From Aeromicrobium massiliense JC14 (lineage in GTDB: Bacteria; Actinomycetota; Actinomycetes; Propionibacteriales; Nocardioidaceae): a stretch of 64,000 nt of DNA. The DNA lies in contig NZ_HE978638.1 in the NCBI RefSeq assembly GCF_000312105.1, positions 364,386-428,385 of the forward strand, in the 5' to 3' direction. The translations under genes and the position numbers were made by a program. Of the stretch, positions 8,858-16,871 are shown piece after piece; positions within the stretch are counted from its first letter, which is position 1; every line of letters begins with the position of its first letter. Below the pieces are notes generated by a model. It saw nothing but the letters and a program-made list of their open reading frames with translations, was not told where the DNA came from and searched no databases.

Positions 8858-9712
8858 ATGCGCTCCGTCCTCGTCGCACTCCTGGTCGCCGGCGCCCTCT
8901 CGGCACCGCAGGTTCCCGCTGCCGCGCAGGCCGCCGAGCCGGCGCCGGCCGTGCGCAACCTGTCCACGCCGACCGTCGCCGGCACCGCCGCGTACGGCCG
9001 CACGCTGTCGGTGCGCCCCGGCCGCTGGACCGAGGGGGCGCGGCTGTCTTACCGCTGGCTGCGTGACGGCCGGCCCATCGGCGGAGCGCTGGCCGGGTCG
9101 TACCGGGTCAAGCCGCAGGACGTCGGTCGCCGGCTCGCGGTGCGGGTCACCGGCTCGCGGACCGGCCACCGCTCGGCGACCGTGACCACCGCACCGACGC
9201 GCGCGGTGCAGCACATGGTGCCGGCTCGCCGGGTGGTGACGTACAGCGTCCGCACCAAGGGACGCATCAAGGCCGACCTGCGTGAGTTCCGGCGGCTCGC
9301 GCAGCAGACGTTCGACGACGCCCGCGGCTGGCGGACGTCCGGCACGGTCTTCCGCCGGGTCCGGCGCGGCGGCGACTTCACGCTCTCCCTGGCCGCCTCG
9401 CGCACGCTGCCGTCGTTCTCGCCGGTGTGCAGCCGGCAGTGGAGCTGCCGGGCCGGGCGCAACGTCGTCATCAACCAGACCCGCTGGCTCTACGCGAGCC
9501 CCGCCTGGCGGCGCAGCGGCGGCTCGCTGCGCGACTACCGGCACATGGTCGTCAACCACGAGACCGGGCACTGGCTGGGCCACGGCCACCGCTCGTGCCC
9601 GCGCAAGCGCGGCCCGGCCCCGGTGATGATGCAGCAGTCCAAGGGGCTCGGCGGGTGCGACTTCAACCCCTGGCCGCGCCCGGGGGAGCGGCGGGTGCCA
9701 CGCTTCCGCTAG
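8858..9712 (+). CDS. secreted DUF3152 zinc-metalloprotease-like protein
   Basis: 284-aa exported protein. It has a signal peptide (MRSVLVALLVAGALSAPQVPAAAQA) and an immunoglobulin-like repeat of the kind found in actinobacterial surface proteins (GRTLSVRPGRWTEGARLSYRWLRDGRPIG, residues ~50-100). A C-terminal DUF3152 domain follows, with the motif VNHETGHWLGHGH, an HExxHxxGxxH zinc-binding signature as in metzincin proteases. Four cysteines in the catalytic domain could form disulfides outside the cell. The family has no established substrate. Its stop codon TAG shares a CTAG tetranucleotide with the stop of the convergent methyltransferase gene. Confidence 0.85.
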   Translation: MRSVLVALLVAGALSAPQVPAAAQAAEPAPAVRNLSTPTVAGTAAYGRTLSVRPGRWTEGARLSYRWLRDGRPIGGALAGSYRVKPQDVGRRLAVRVTGSRTGHRSATVTTAPTRAVQHMVPARRVVTYSVRTKGRIKADLREFRRLAQQTFDDARGWRTSGTVFRRVRRGGDFTLSLAASRTLPSFSPVCSRQWSCRAGRNVVINQTRWLYASPAWRRSGGSLRDYRHMVVNHETGHWLGHGHRSCPRKRGPAPVMMQQSKGLGGCDFNPWPRPGERRVPRFR

Positions 9713-10956
9713 GGCCGACGCTCCATGCGCAGCTGGACGACGTCCAGGTAGCCCACGGCGAACCCGGCCTCGCAGTACGCGAGGTAGAGCTCCCACATGC
9801 GCCGGAACGTCTCGTCGAACCCCGCGGCGTGCACCTCGTCCCAGTGGTCGATGAACCGCTCGCGCCACAGCCGCAGCGTCCGAGCGTAGTCGGTGCCGAA
9901 CGGACGCCGCTGCGTCACCCGCAGGCTCGTGTGCGCCGCCAGCACCTCGTCGACCGCCCGTTCGGACGGGATGAGTCCGCCGGGGAACACGTACTTCTGG
10001 ATCCACCCGTAGGAGTGCCGGGTCGCCAGGTAGCGCTCGTGGGCCATCGTGATGGCCTGGATCGCGACCGTGCCGCCGGGGGCCAGGACGCGGTCGATCG
10101 TGGCGAAGTAGGTCGGCCAGAACTCCTCACCGACCGCCTCGATCATCTCGACGCTGACGACGGCGTCGTACTGGCCGTCGACCTCGCGGTAGTCCTGCAG
10201 CCGCACCTCGACCCGGTCGGCCAGCCCGGCGGCCGCGACGCGTTCGCGGGCAAGGTCGGCCTGCTCGGTGGAGATGGTGAGGGTCGTGACCCGGGCACCG
10301 CGGCCGGCCGCCCGGATCGCGAGCGCTCCCCAGCCGGTGCCGATCTCCAGGACCCGTGAGCCCGCGCCGACCCGTGCCGCGTCCAGCACCGCGTCGATCT
10401 TGCGGACCTGGGCGGCCTCGAGGTCGGCGAACGACGCCGGGACGGTGCCGCCGAAGTCGGCCGACGAGTACGACATCGTCGGGTCCAGGAACAGCGAGAA
10501 CAGCTCGTTGGACAGGTCGTAGTGCCGCTCGATGTTGGACCGCGCACCCTCGACGCTGTTGCGCTCGGCGTGCGGCAGGCGGACGTCCACGAGCCGGCGC
10601 AGCCGTAGCAGGGGCGCGGGCACGAGCGCGGTCAGCCGCTCGGCGAACGGCCCGAGCAGGTCGGCCAGGTCGGTGCCCGGCGCCGCCCGCCAGTCGCCGG
10701 CCATGTAGCCCTCGCCCAGACCGATCTTGGTGTCGCGGCCGAGCCGGGCGAAGAACGACGCCGGACGCACGACCTGGAGCTCCGGCGAGCCGGGCCCGCC
10801 CGCGCCCCAGGCGGACCCGTCGGGGAAGGTGACGCGCACCGGGACGTGGCCCACGGTCGACCGCAGGATCGCGCGAGCGGCTCGGGCGCGGAGCGGGGTG
10901 CGCGGCGCGTGGAAGAGCTCGGGCCACCGGGTGGTGGTGGTCAGCTGCTCGGTCAT
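9709..10956 (-). CDS. cyclopropane-fatty-acyl-phospholipid synthase-family methyltransferase
   Basis: SAM-dependent methyltransferase of 415 aa acting on double bonds of membrane-lipid acyl chains. Family features are RSNIERHYDLSNELFSLFLDPTMSYSSADF, the SAM motif VLEIGTGWGALAIRAAGRG, VSVEMIEAVGEEFW and the terminal RLWRERFIDHWDEV/AYCEAGFAVGYLDVVQL. Last gene of the minus-strand operon that begins with a desaturase, so it probably methylates or cyclopropanates the unsaturated product. The ATG overlaps the stop of the preceding DUF1365 gene by 4 bases. It could make cyclopropane or mid-chain methyl-branched acyl groups, and the sequence alone does not decide. Confidence 0.92.
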   Translation of the reverse strand: MTEQLTTTTRWPELFHAPRTPLRARAARAILRSTVGHVPVRVTFPDGSAWGAGGPGSPELQVVRPASFFARLGRDTKIGLGEGYMAGDWRAAPGTDLADLLGPFAERLTALVPAPLLRLRRLVDVRLPHAERNSVEGARSNIERHYDLSNELFSLFLDPTMSYSSADFGGTVPASFADLEAAQVRKIDAVLDAARVGAGSRVLEIGTGWGALAIRAAGRGARVTTLTISTEQADLARERVAAAGLADRVEVRLQDYREVDGQYDAVVSVEMIEAVGEEFWPTYFATIDRVLAPGGTVAIQAITMAHERYLATRHSYGWIQKYVFPGGLIPSERAVDEVLAAHTSLRVTQRRPFGTDYARTLRLWRERFIDHWDEVHAAGFDETFRRMWELYLAYCEAGFAVGYLDVVQLRMERRP

Positions 10957-11699
10957 CGGATCCCCTCCTGGTGGGCGTGCGGGGTGCGCGGGACGATCGG
11001 GAGACGGCGCAGCCACAGGCCGACGCCGTGCAGGCGGATGAGCGCGCTGGTGCGCTGGGTCATGAGCGGGCGCAGGAGCGCCAGGCGGGTCAGCCGCCAC
11101 GGGGTGAGTGGCTGCGGGACGCCGCGGAACGTCGCGCTGAACGAGGCCTCGCCGCCCTGGCGCAGCACGATCGCGACCGACACGACGTCCTCGCGGGCCC
11201 GGATCTGCAGGTCGTAGCCGCCCTCGACGGTGAAGAAGGGCGAGACGTAGAGCTCCTTGTCGACGCGGTCGCGGCCGTGCGTGTCCGGGCGCAGCAGGTA
11301 CGCGTGCCGCTCGCCATAGGTGTTGTGCACCTCGGCGACGAGGCACGTGAGGCTGCCGTCGGGCGCGAACGCCCAGAACACGCTCAGCGGGTCGAAGACG
11401 TGACCCAGCACGCGGGCGTTGGCCAGCATGACGATGCGGTGGCCGGTGAGGTCGACCCCGCGCAGCGCGCAGAACCGGCGCACGTTGTCGCCGATGGACG
11501 CGTCCGGGTCGCCGAGGTGGTCCGCGGCCCGGAAGGTGGAGAACGCACGCAGCGGCCAGCGCAGCAGCGGCAGGTCGTCGACGTCGACCAGCCATTGGTA
11601 GACGCGGTGCCGGAAGCGGTGCGTGAGCGGGGTGCGCCGGGTGTGCGACACCCAGCCGTCGACGAGGGCCGGCAGCGGGGGCAGCGCGGCGGTCGTCAC
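10953..11699 (-). CDS. DUF1365 family protein
   Basis: 248-aa protein of the DUF1365 family, with the typical N-terminus (GWVSHTRRTPLTHRFRHRVYQWLVDVDDLP) and the conserved HVFDPLSVFWAF and VAEVHNTYGERHAYLL segments. Family members nearly always sit between a COG2907 flavoprotein and a Cfa-like methyltransferase, as here; their biochemical role is not settled. The GTG start overlaps the stop of the upstream flavoprotein gene (GTGA), and its own stop overlaps the next start (ATGA), so the three genes are translationally coupled. Confidence 0.88.
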   Translation of the reverse strand: MTTAALPPLPALVDGWVSHTRRTPLTHRFRHRVYQWLVDVDDLPLLRWPLRAFSTFRAADHLGDPDASIGDNVRRFCALRGVDLTGHRIVMLANARVLGHVFDPLSVFWAFAPDGSLTCLVAEVHNTYGERHAYLLRPDTHGRDRVDKELYVSPFFTVEGGYDLQIRAREDVVSVAIVLRQGGEASFSATFRGVPQPLTPWRLTRLALLRPLMTQRTSALIRLHGVGLWLRRLPIVPRTPHAHQEGIR

Positions 11700-12982
11700 G
11701 CGTCGCCCCAGTCGGCGCCCAGCGCCCGGGCCGCCTCGACGCCGGACCGGCAGCCGTCCTCGTGGAAGCCCCAGCCGAGGTGCGCGCCGGCGAAGACGGT
11801 GCGGTCGGTGAACAGCGCGCGCACCCGGTCCTGCGCGGCGACGGCTTCGACGGTGTAGACGGGGTGCGCGTACGTCATGCGCGCCTCGATCGCGGCGGGG
11901 TCGATCCGGCCGACGTCGTTGAGCGTCACCAGGAACGGCCGGTCGGCGTCCAGCCCTTGCAGCCGGTCCATGGCATAGGTGACGGCCGGGGCGGACGCGC
12001 GGTGGGAGCAGGTCTCGGTGCGGTAGTTCCACGATGCGTGGGCCCGGCGCGCGCGCGGCATCGGCGCCGGGTCGCGGTGCAGCACCGTCTCGTTGCGCGA
12101 GTAGCCGAACGCGCCCAGCGCGGCGGCCTCCGCGTCCGACGGGTCGGTGAGCATGGCCAGCGCGTCGTCGGCGTGCGTCGCGATGACGACCTGGTCGGCC
12201 ACGTGCAGGCGGTCGTGGGCGTCGACGAGCTCGATGCCGTCGGGCTTGCGCGTGACGTGGCGGACCGCCGAGCCGACGCGGACGTCGCCCACGGCCTCGG
12301 CGACCTTGTCGACGTAGGTGCGCGAGCCGCCCGCGACGGTGAACCACTGCGGCGAGCCGGTGATCGACAGGAAGCCGTGGTGGCGCAGGAACTCGAACAG
12401 GTAGCGCGCGGGGTACTCCAGCGCCGTGCCGAGCCCGGACGACCAGACGCAGGCCACCACTGGGATTGCGTAGTGGTCGACGAAGTAGGCGCCGAACCCG
12501 TGCTCGCGCAGGAAGTCGCCGTAGGTCTGCGGCTCGGCGTCGTGCTGCGGCGCGTCCAGCAGCGCGAGGGCGGCCCGCTGGAAGCGCTTGACGTCCAGCA
12601 GCATGCGCAGGAAGCGCGGGTCGGCCAGGCGACGCGGCTGGGCGAACAGGCCGCTCAGCCCGCGGCCGCCGGCGTACTCCAGGCCGCACCCGTCGCACCG
12701 GATGCTCATGCTCATCTCGGTCGGGCGCACCGGCACGTCCAGCTCGGCGAACAGCCGGCGCAGCAGCGGGTACGTGCGGTCGTTGTGGACGATGAAGCCG
12801 GAGTCGACCCGGTGGCTGCGAGCCCCGTCGGCGACCGTGTGCGTGTGGGCGTGGCCACCGGCCCGGTCGTCGGCCTCGAAGACCGTGACGTCATGGGTGC
12901 GGCGCAGCACGTACGCGGCGGTCAGCCCGGAGATGCCGGAGCCGACGACCGCGACGCGGGGCCGCGCAGGGGAGAGCGTCAT
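11696..12982 (-). CDS. COG2907 FAD/NAD(P)-binding amine-oxidase-like oxidoreductase
   Basis: 428-aa flavoprotein. It opens with a dinucleotide-binding fold (RVAVVGSGISGLTAAYVLRR, residues 9-28) and an acidic ribose-binding strand end (VTVFEADDRAGGHAHTHTV). Later come YTVEAVAAQ and a C-terminal FAD-contact segment (VFAGAHLGWGFHEDGCRSGVEAARALG). COG2907 proteins are clustered with DUF1365 and Cfa-like methyltransferases in many bacteria. In Rhodobacter sphaeroides similar genes have, as I recall, been tied to furan fatty-acid formation. Here the partner desaturase lies just upstream. Predicted to oxidise a methylated acyl chain; this is inference. Confidence 0.88.
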   Translation of the reverse strand: MTLSPARPRVAVVGSGISGLTAAYVLRRTHDVTVFEADDRAGGHAHTHTVADGARSHRVDSGFIVHNDRTYPLLRRLFAELDVPVRPTEMSMSIRCDGCGLEYAGGRGLSGLFAQPRRLADPRFLRMLLDVKRFQRAALALLDAPQHDAEPQTYGDFLREHGFGAYFVDHYAIPVVACVWSSGLGTALEYPARYLFEFLRHHGFLSITGSPQWFTVAGGSRTYVDKVAEAVGDVRVGSAVRHVTRKPDGIELVDAHDRLHVADQVVIATHADDALAMLTDPSDAEAAALGAFGYSRNETVLHRDPAPMPRARRAHASWNYRTETCSHRASAPAVTYAMDRLQGLDADRPFLVTLNDVGRIDPAAIEARMTYAHPVYTVEAVAAQDRVRALFTDRTVFAGAHLGWGFHEDGCRSGVEAARALGADWGDA

Positions 12983-12997
12983 GCCCCTGGTTCGTGG

Positions 12998-13210
12998 CTA
13001 GCGGCCCTCCGGATTGGTCGCGTCGTCCTCCTGGGCACGACGGCTGGCCTCGCGGATCTCGAACACCTCGGTGCCGAACGCGCCCAGCTCGGACGTGACG
13101 CGGCGGGCGGCGTCGAAGCAGATCGCTGCGACCCCGCCCGCCGTGCTCAACGCCGCCTCGACGTACTGCTGCAGCACGTCCTTGGTGATCTCGTGACGGC
13201 TCAGGCCCAT
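12998..13210 (-). CDS. 70-aa protein of unknown function inside the lipid operon
   Basis: Small soluble protein MGLSRHEITKDVLQQYVEAAL..., ending EIREASRRAQEDDATNPEGR. It has no membrane segment; residues 4-50 are probably helical and the tail is acidic and disordered. It begins 4 bases after the desaturase stop and ends 15 bases before the flavoprotein start, so it is within the operon. The ATG at 13210 gives the tightest packing; a further upstream start at 13243 would overlap the desaturase gene by about 30 bases. I do not recognise a family. A role as an accessory or scaffold of the desaturase/methyltransferase enzymes is only a positional guess. Confidence 0.65.
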   Translation of the reverse strand: MGLSRHEITKDVLQQYVEAALSTAGGVAAICFDAARRVTSELGAFGTEVFEIREASRRAQEDDATNPEGR

Positions 13211-13214
13211 GCCA

Positions 13215-14504
13215 CTAGTGTGCCGTGACCTGCTCCTGGGCACGACGCTCGGCCTCGGCCTCGCGCTTGGCCCGGCGCAGCGCCTTGGACTCCGGGGAGT
13301 TGCCGACCTTGTAGGGGTCGTCGGGCTTCTTGCTCAGCTGGTGCAGCTGGGAGGCGACGCTCCACAGCTGCCGCGACAGCCGGCCGGTGTTGTAGCGCAG
13401 GTCGTACTTCTCGACCAGGCGGTGGACGTCCGCGGACACCTCGCCGTAGCGGCGGGCCGGGATGTCGGGGAACAGGTGGTGCTCGATCTGGTAGCTCAGG
13501 TTGCCGGTCAGCACGTGGAAGGGCTTGCTGCCGGAGATGTTCGCCGAGCCGAGCAGCTGGCGCAGGTACCACTGGCCGCGCGTCTCGTTCTGCGCCTCCT
13601 CCTCCTTGAAGGTCTCGACCTCGGCCGGGAAGTGGCCGCAGAAGATGACCAGGAAGGTCCAGATGTTGCGGATGACGTTGGCCACGAACGTGCCGGCGAG
13701 GACGAGCACGGGGGTCCACCAGGAGGTGAACGGCACCAGCGCCAGCGACAGCACCGGGAAGGCGACGTAGTCCTTGACCAGCTGCTTGCGGATCTTGCGC
13801 ATCGCGCGCTTCTTGCGGCCCTGGAACTCGGCCTTGTCCATGCGGCCGGCGAGGTACTCGTCGAGCTCGACGCCGTGGTACATCACGCCCCACTCGAACA
13901 GCAGCATGAGGATGAACGCGAGCGGCAGGTTGAACCGGTGGCTGGGGTACCAGGGCTGCTCGGCGTCGATGCGGAACATGTTGTAGCCGATGTCCCGGTC
14001 CATGCCGTGGATGTTCGTGTAGGTGTGGTGCATGTAGTTGTGGCCGTGCTTCCACTCCTGCGCGGGGGCCACGTTGTCCCACTCGTACTTCTGGCCGTTG
14101 ACCAGCGGGTCGTTCATCCAGTCGTACTGGCCGTGCATGACGTTGTGGCCGATCTCCATGTTCTCGAGGATCTTGGCCACGCCGAGCAGCACGATGCCGG
14201 CGACGAACGCCGGCCAGAAGAACGGCATGAACAGGCCGACGCGGCCGAGCACCTCGAACAGGTTGCGCAGCTTGATGACCCGCCGGATGTAGTCGGCGTC
14301 GGCCTGGCCGAGGTCGTCGAGGACGCGCTGGCGCACGGTGTCGAGCTCGCGGCCGAACTCCTCGAGCTGCTCGTAGCTCATCAGGTCGGTGCCGATGGTG
14401 GCGCGCTTGTCGGCGTCGGGGCCGACGAGCGGCTGCGGCGCCTTGTTGTGGTTGCTGGCGCTCAGCGGCTCGATGGGAGCGTGCTTGGTGCGGTAGTGGG
14501 ACAC
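13215..14504 (-). CDS. membrane fatty-acid desaturase (DesA3-like)
   Basis: Integral-membrane di-iron acyl desaturase, 429 aa. All three histidine boxes are present: HNVMHGQYD (~105), HGHNYMHHTYTN (~140) and QIEHHLFP (~340). Four hydrophobic stretches lie between them. The closest characterised relative by architecture is mycobacterial DesA3, a stearoyl-CoA delta-9 desaturase that also works with an oxidoreductase encoded next door. The reductase gene ends 14 bases upstream. The GTG start is supported by AGAGAGGAA about 6 bases upstream. The lysine/arginine-rich tail (SKALRRAKREAEAERRAQEQ) is predicted cytosolic. Confidence 0.93.
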   Translation of the reverse strand: MSHYRTKHAPIEPLSASNHNKAPQPLVGPDADKRATIGTDLMSYEQLEEFGRELDTVRQRVLDDLGQADADYIRRVIKLRNLFEVLGRVGLFMPFFWPAFVAGIVLLGVAKILENMEIGHNVMHGQYDWMNDPLVNGQKYEWDNVAPAQEWKHGHNYMHHTYTNIHGMDRDIGYNMFRIDAEQPWYPSHRFNLPLAFILMLLFEWGVMYHGVELDEYLAGRMDKAEFQGRKKRAMRKIRKQLVKDYVAFPVLSLALVPFTSWWTPVLVLAGTFVANVIRNIWTFLVIFCGHFPAEVETFKEEEAQNETRGQWYLRQLLGSANISGSKPFHVLTGNLSYQIEHHLFPDIPARRYGEVSADVHRLVEKYDLRYNTGRLSRQLWSVASQLHQLSKKPDDPYKVGNSPESKALRRAKREAEAERRAQEQVTAH

Positions 14505-14518
14505 GGGTGGGTTCCTCT

Positions 14519-15619
14519 CTAGAGGGCCATGCTGACGTCGCCGACGGGGACCTGGACGCAGATCTTGACGGTCTCGTCGGTGTTGGCGGACACCTCGCCG
14601 GAGATGACGTGGCGGACGGCGCCGTGGTTCTTCTTGACGGCGCAGGTGTTGCAGACGCCCATGCGGCATCCGTAGCGGGGGGACAGGCCGGAGGACTCGG
14701 CCTGCTCCAGGATCGTGGCGCCCGAGTTGTCGGCGCTGACGGCGCTGTCCTCGAACGTGAGGGTGCCGGTCGCGTCCTCGGCGGCGAGGTCGACGGTGGG
14801 CACCTTGAAGTACTCGACGCGCAGCTGGTCGGCCGCGTCGGCCGCCTCGTACGCGTCGCGGACGGACGCGATGAGGCCGGCCGGGCCGCAGGCGTACGTG
14901 AGCGTGGTGGTGGGGTCGATGCCCAGCTGCTCGAGGTGCTCGGCGCTGAAGCGCCCCGCGACCGGAGCGTCCGGCTCGGGCGCCCGCGTGTAGACGCGGA
15001 CGACCCGGCCGAGCCCGGCCTCCTCGGCCAGCGCGTCGAGCTCGGCGGTGAACATCTCGTCCTCGCGCGAGCGCGCGTAGTGCAGGAAGGTGACCTGGGG
15101 GCGCGGCGTGCCCGGCTTGGCGTCGCGCAGCGTGCGCAGCATCGACATGACCGGGGTGATGCCGCTGCCGCCGCTGAGCAGCAGGACGTGGTCGGGCAGC
15201 GTGCGGGGGAGCACGAACTCGCCGTCGGCCTGCGACAGGTGCACGAGCGTGCCGGGCTTGAGCTCGTGGTGCAGGTACTGGGAGACGTAGCCGTCCGGGT
15301 GCGCCTTGACCGACACGCTGAACGTGCGACCGGCGCGCTGCTCGGAGCTGGACACCGAGAACACGCGCACGCGGCGCTTGCCCTCGACCTCGACGCCGAA
15401 CTCGACGTGCTGGCCGGCCCGGAACCCGCGCCACGCGCCGTTCGGGCGCAGCACGACGGTGCTCGCGACGCCGGTCTCGCGGACGACCTCCACGACTCGC
15501 GCCCGCACCTGGGTGACGGTCCACATGGGGTGGACGTGCTCCAGGTAGTGGTCGATCGAGTGCGGCGACGTCAGCGACGCGACCGGCTTGGACGCCAGCG
15601 CGGCTCGGATCAGCCCCAT
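14519..15619 (-). CDS. ferredoxin reductase with C-terminal [2Fe-2S] domain, electron donor to the desaturase
   Basis: 366-aa flavoprotein reductase. It has FAD-binding RVFSVSSSE (~95), NAD(P)H-binding LLLSGGSGITPVMSMLRTL (~155) and YACGPAGLI (~250), then a plant-type [2Fe-2S] domain with the cluster cysteines in YGCRMGVCNTC plus a downstream ICVQVP (~350). Same layout as the mycobacterial reductase that feeds DesA3 and as DesC of Pseudomonas aeruginosa. First gene of the six-gene operon; the ATG has a GAGGAG ribosome site. A DesT-type palindrome lies 24 bases upstream of the start codon. Confidence 0.93.
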   Translation of the reverse strand: MGLIRAALASKPVASLTSPHSIDHYLEHVHPMWTVTQVRARVVEVVRETGVASTVVLRPNGAWRGFRAGQHVEFGVEVEGKRRVRVFSVSSSEQRAGRTFSVSVKAHPDGYVSQYLHHELKPGTLVHLSQADGEFVLPRTLPDHVLLLSGGSGITPVMSMLRTLRDAKPGTPRPQVTFLHYARSREDEMFTAELDALAEEAGLGRVVRVYTRAPEPDAPVAGRFSAEHLEQLGIDPTTTLTYACGPAGLIASVRDAYEAADAADQLRVEYFKVPTVDLAAEDATGTLTFEDSAVSADNSGATILEQAESSGLSPRYGCRMGVCNTCAVKKNHGAVRHVISGEVSANTDETVKICVQVPVGDVSMAL

Positions 15620-15642
15620 CGTTCTCCTCGCTTCGGGCGTTC

Positions 15643-15660
15643 AGTGAACGCGTGTGCACT
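15643..15660. promoter_or_regulatory. DesT/FabR-type operator, desaturase side
   Basis: AGTGAACGCGTGTGCACT is an imperfect palindrome in which 14 of 18 positions match its own reverse complement. It closely resembles the AGTGAAC...GTTCACT operators known for FabR and DesT. It lies 24 bases upstream of the reductase start, positioned to block the promoter of the desaturase operon. Confidence 0.6.
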
Positions 15661-15719
15661 CCAAGGGTCGCACAGGCCGCGGGACGACGCAACGACTGGG
15701 CCCCGCACGCGACGGTGAC

Positions 15720-15737
15720 GGGGAACACCTGTTCACT
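15720..15737. promoter_or_regulatory. DesT/FabR-type operator, regulator side
   Basis: On the minus strand this reads AGTGAACAGGTGTTCCCC, with a perfect GAACA/TGTTC core. It sits 23 bases upstream of the TetR-family start, suggesting autoregulation. A possible -10 (TAGGCT, 15749-15754) is 6 bases before the ATG, consistent with a leaderless transcript. Confidence 0.55.
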
Positions 15738-15760
15738 CGGGGTGCCGATAGGCTGGTCGC

Positions 15761-16393
15761 ATGGCGAGCGGGAGTGCCGCAGGGACGCGGCAGGAGCAGA
15801 AGGAGCGCACGCGCGAGGCCCTCATGGCTGCGGCGCTCGAGCTGAGCGGCTCCTCCGGCTTCGCCCAGATCAGCCTGCGGCAGGTGGCCCGTGCGGCCGG
15901 CGTCGTCCCGACCGCCTTCTACCGGCACTTCCAGTCGATGGACGAGCTCGGCCTGGCCCTGGTGGAGGAGTCGTTCAGCACGCTGCGGCGCATGATCCGC
16001 GAGGCGCAGCGCGACCCGCAGGTGTTCGAGAACATCATCGACGCGGCCGCCGAGGTGCTGGTCGAGACGGTGAAGACGAGCAAGGCGCAGTTCGGGTTCG
16101 TGGCGCGCGAGCGCGTCGGCGGCTCACCGGTGGTGCGCCAGGCGATCCGGCACGAGCTGGAGCTGTTCGAGAGCGAGCTGGCGGTCGTGCTGGCCAAGCT
16201 GCCGCACATCGAGCGCTGGCACAGCGACGACGTGCACATGGTGTCGCGGCTGTTCGTCCGCAACATGGTCTCCAACGCCGAGGAGGTCGTCGAGATGCCC
16301 GACGGCCGGCCCGACCTGGAGGCGCGGATCAAGGAGGGCGCCCGGCGCCAGATGCGCCTGATCGTCCTGGGGTTCGCGAACTGGCGGTCCTAG
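15761..16393 (+). CDS. TetR-family regulator of FabR/DesT type
   Basis: 210-aa DNA-binding repressor predicted to sense acyl-CoA or acyl-ACP. The helix-turn-helix segment ISLRQVARAAGVVPTAFYRHFQSMDELGLALVEES (residues ~33-68) matches the FabR/DesT signature closely; RHF-x-DELGL is characteristic. The C-terminal ligand domain contains FGFVARERVGGSPVVRQAI, equivalent to FabR's FRLLLRERSGTSAAFRAAV. It is divergent from the desaturase operon, as desT is from desCB in Pseudomonas, with two matching palindromes between. It most likely represses the six-gene lipid operon and itself. Confidence 0.88.
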   Translation: MASGSAAGTRQEQKERTREALMAAALELSGSSGFAQISLRQVARAAGVVPTAFYRHFQSMDELGLALVEESFSTLRRMIREAQRDPQVFENIIDAAAEVLVETVKTSKAQFGFVARERVGGSPVVRQAIRHELELFESELAVVLAKLPHIERWHSDDVHMVSRLFVRNMVSNAEEVVEMPDGRPDLEARIKEGARRQMRLIVLGFANWRS

Positions 16394-16413
16394 CCGGCCG
16401 CCGGCCCGGCTAG
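16390..16413. terminator. bidirectional hairpin between convergent genes
   Basis: A perfect 8-bp stem (CTAGCCGG / CCGGCTAG) with an 8-base GC-rich loop spans the stop codons of both the TetR gene and the SRPBCC gene. No T-run follows, as is usual in high-GC actinobacteria. Confidence 0.5.
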
Positions 16414-16805
16414 CGGCTCGGGACCTGGGCGTCCTGCGCGGTCGTGGCGAGCTGGTCCAGGGCGACGTCGAAGACGTCGTCGCCGAGCTTGTCCTCGAGC
16501 TCGTCCTGCTGCTCGGGCGCCGCGTCGACGTCGGCCTCCCACGTGACGTACGCGGTGGAGTGACCGTTGTCGCGCACCGTGATGGTGGCGGTGTGGTCGA
16601 CGATGCTGAACGGCGGCTCGGGCATCGTGTAGCGCAGGCTCATCGCGGCGTCGTCACGCTCGACCACGGTGACGACCAGCTCCGCGGACGTCTCGGGGCC
16701 GCCGGTGTAGTGCGCGAGCTTGGGGTGCCACAGCGAGAAGTCGCAGGCCAGCTTCCACACGTCCTCGGCGGGAGCGGCGACGAACGTACGACGGGTGATG
16801 CGCAT
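16410..16805 (-). CDS. SRPBCC-superfamily (polyketide cyclase/MxaD-like) protein
   Basis: 131-aa soluble protein with the START-like fold pattern: ITRRTFVAAPAEDVWKLACDFSLWHP at the N-terminus, central strands (AMSLRYTMPEPPFSIVDHTATITV), STAYVTWEADVDAAPEQQDELEDKLG, and a C-terminal helix. Members bind small hydrophobic ligands; neither ligand nor reaction can be named. It is convergent with the TetR regulator. Confidence 0.8.
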   Translation of the reverse strand: MRITRRTFVAAPAEDVWKLACDFSLWHPKLAHYTGGPETSAELVVTVVERDDAAMSLRYTMPEPPFSIVDHTATITVRDNGHSTAYVTWEADVDAAPEQQDELEDKLGDDVFDVALDQLATTAQDAQVPSR

Positions 16806-16871
16806 GCGGTTCCTCCAGGATCGCGGGACCCGGCCATTCTTCCCGACGCGCAGGTCCGCCGCCCGGGCGGG

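Noticed and set aside
5811..8906. 1031-codon minus-strand frame opposite glnE
   Set aside because: Shadow of a GC-rich coding strand; no protein-family features, while glnE on the plus strand is complete.
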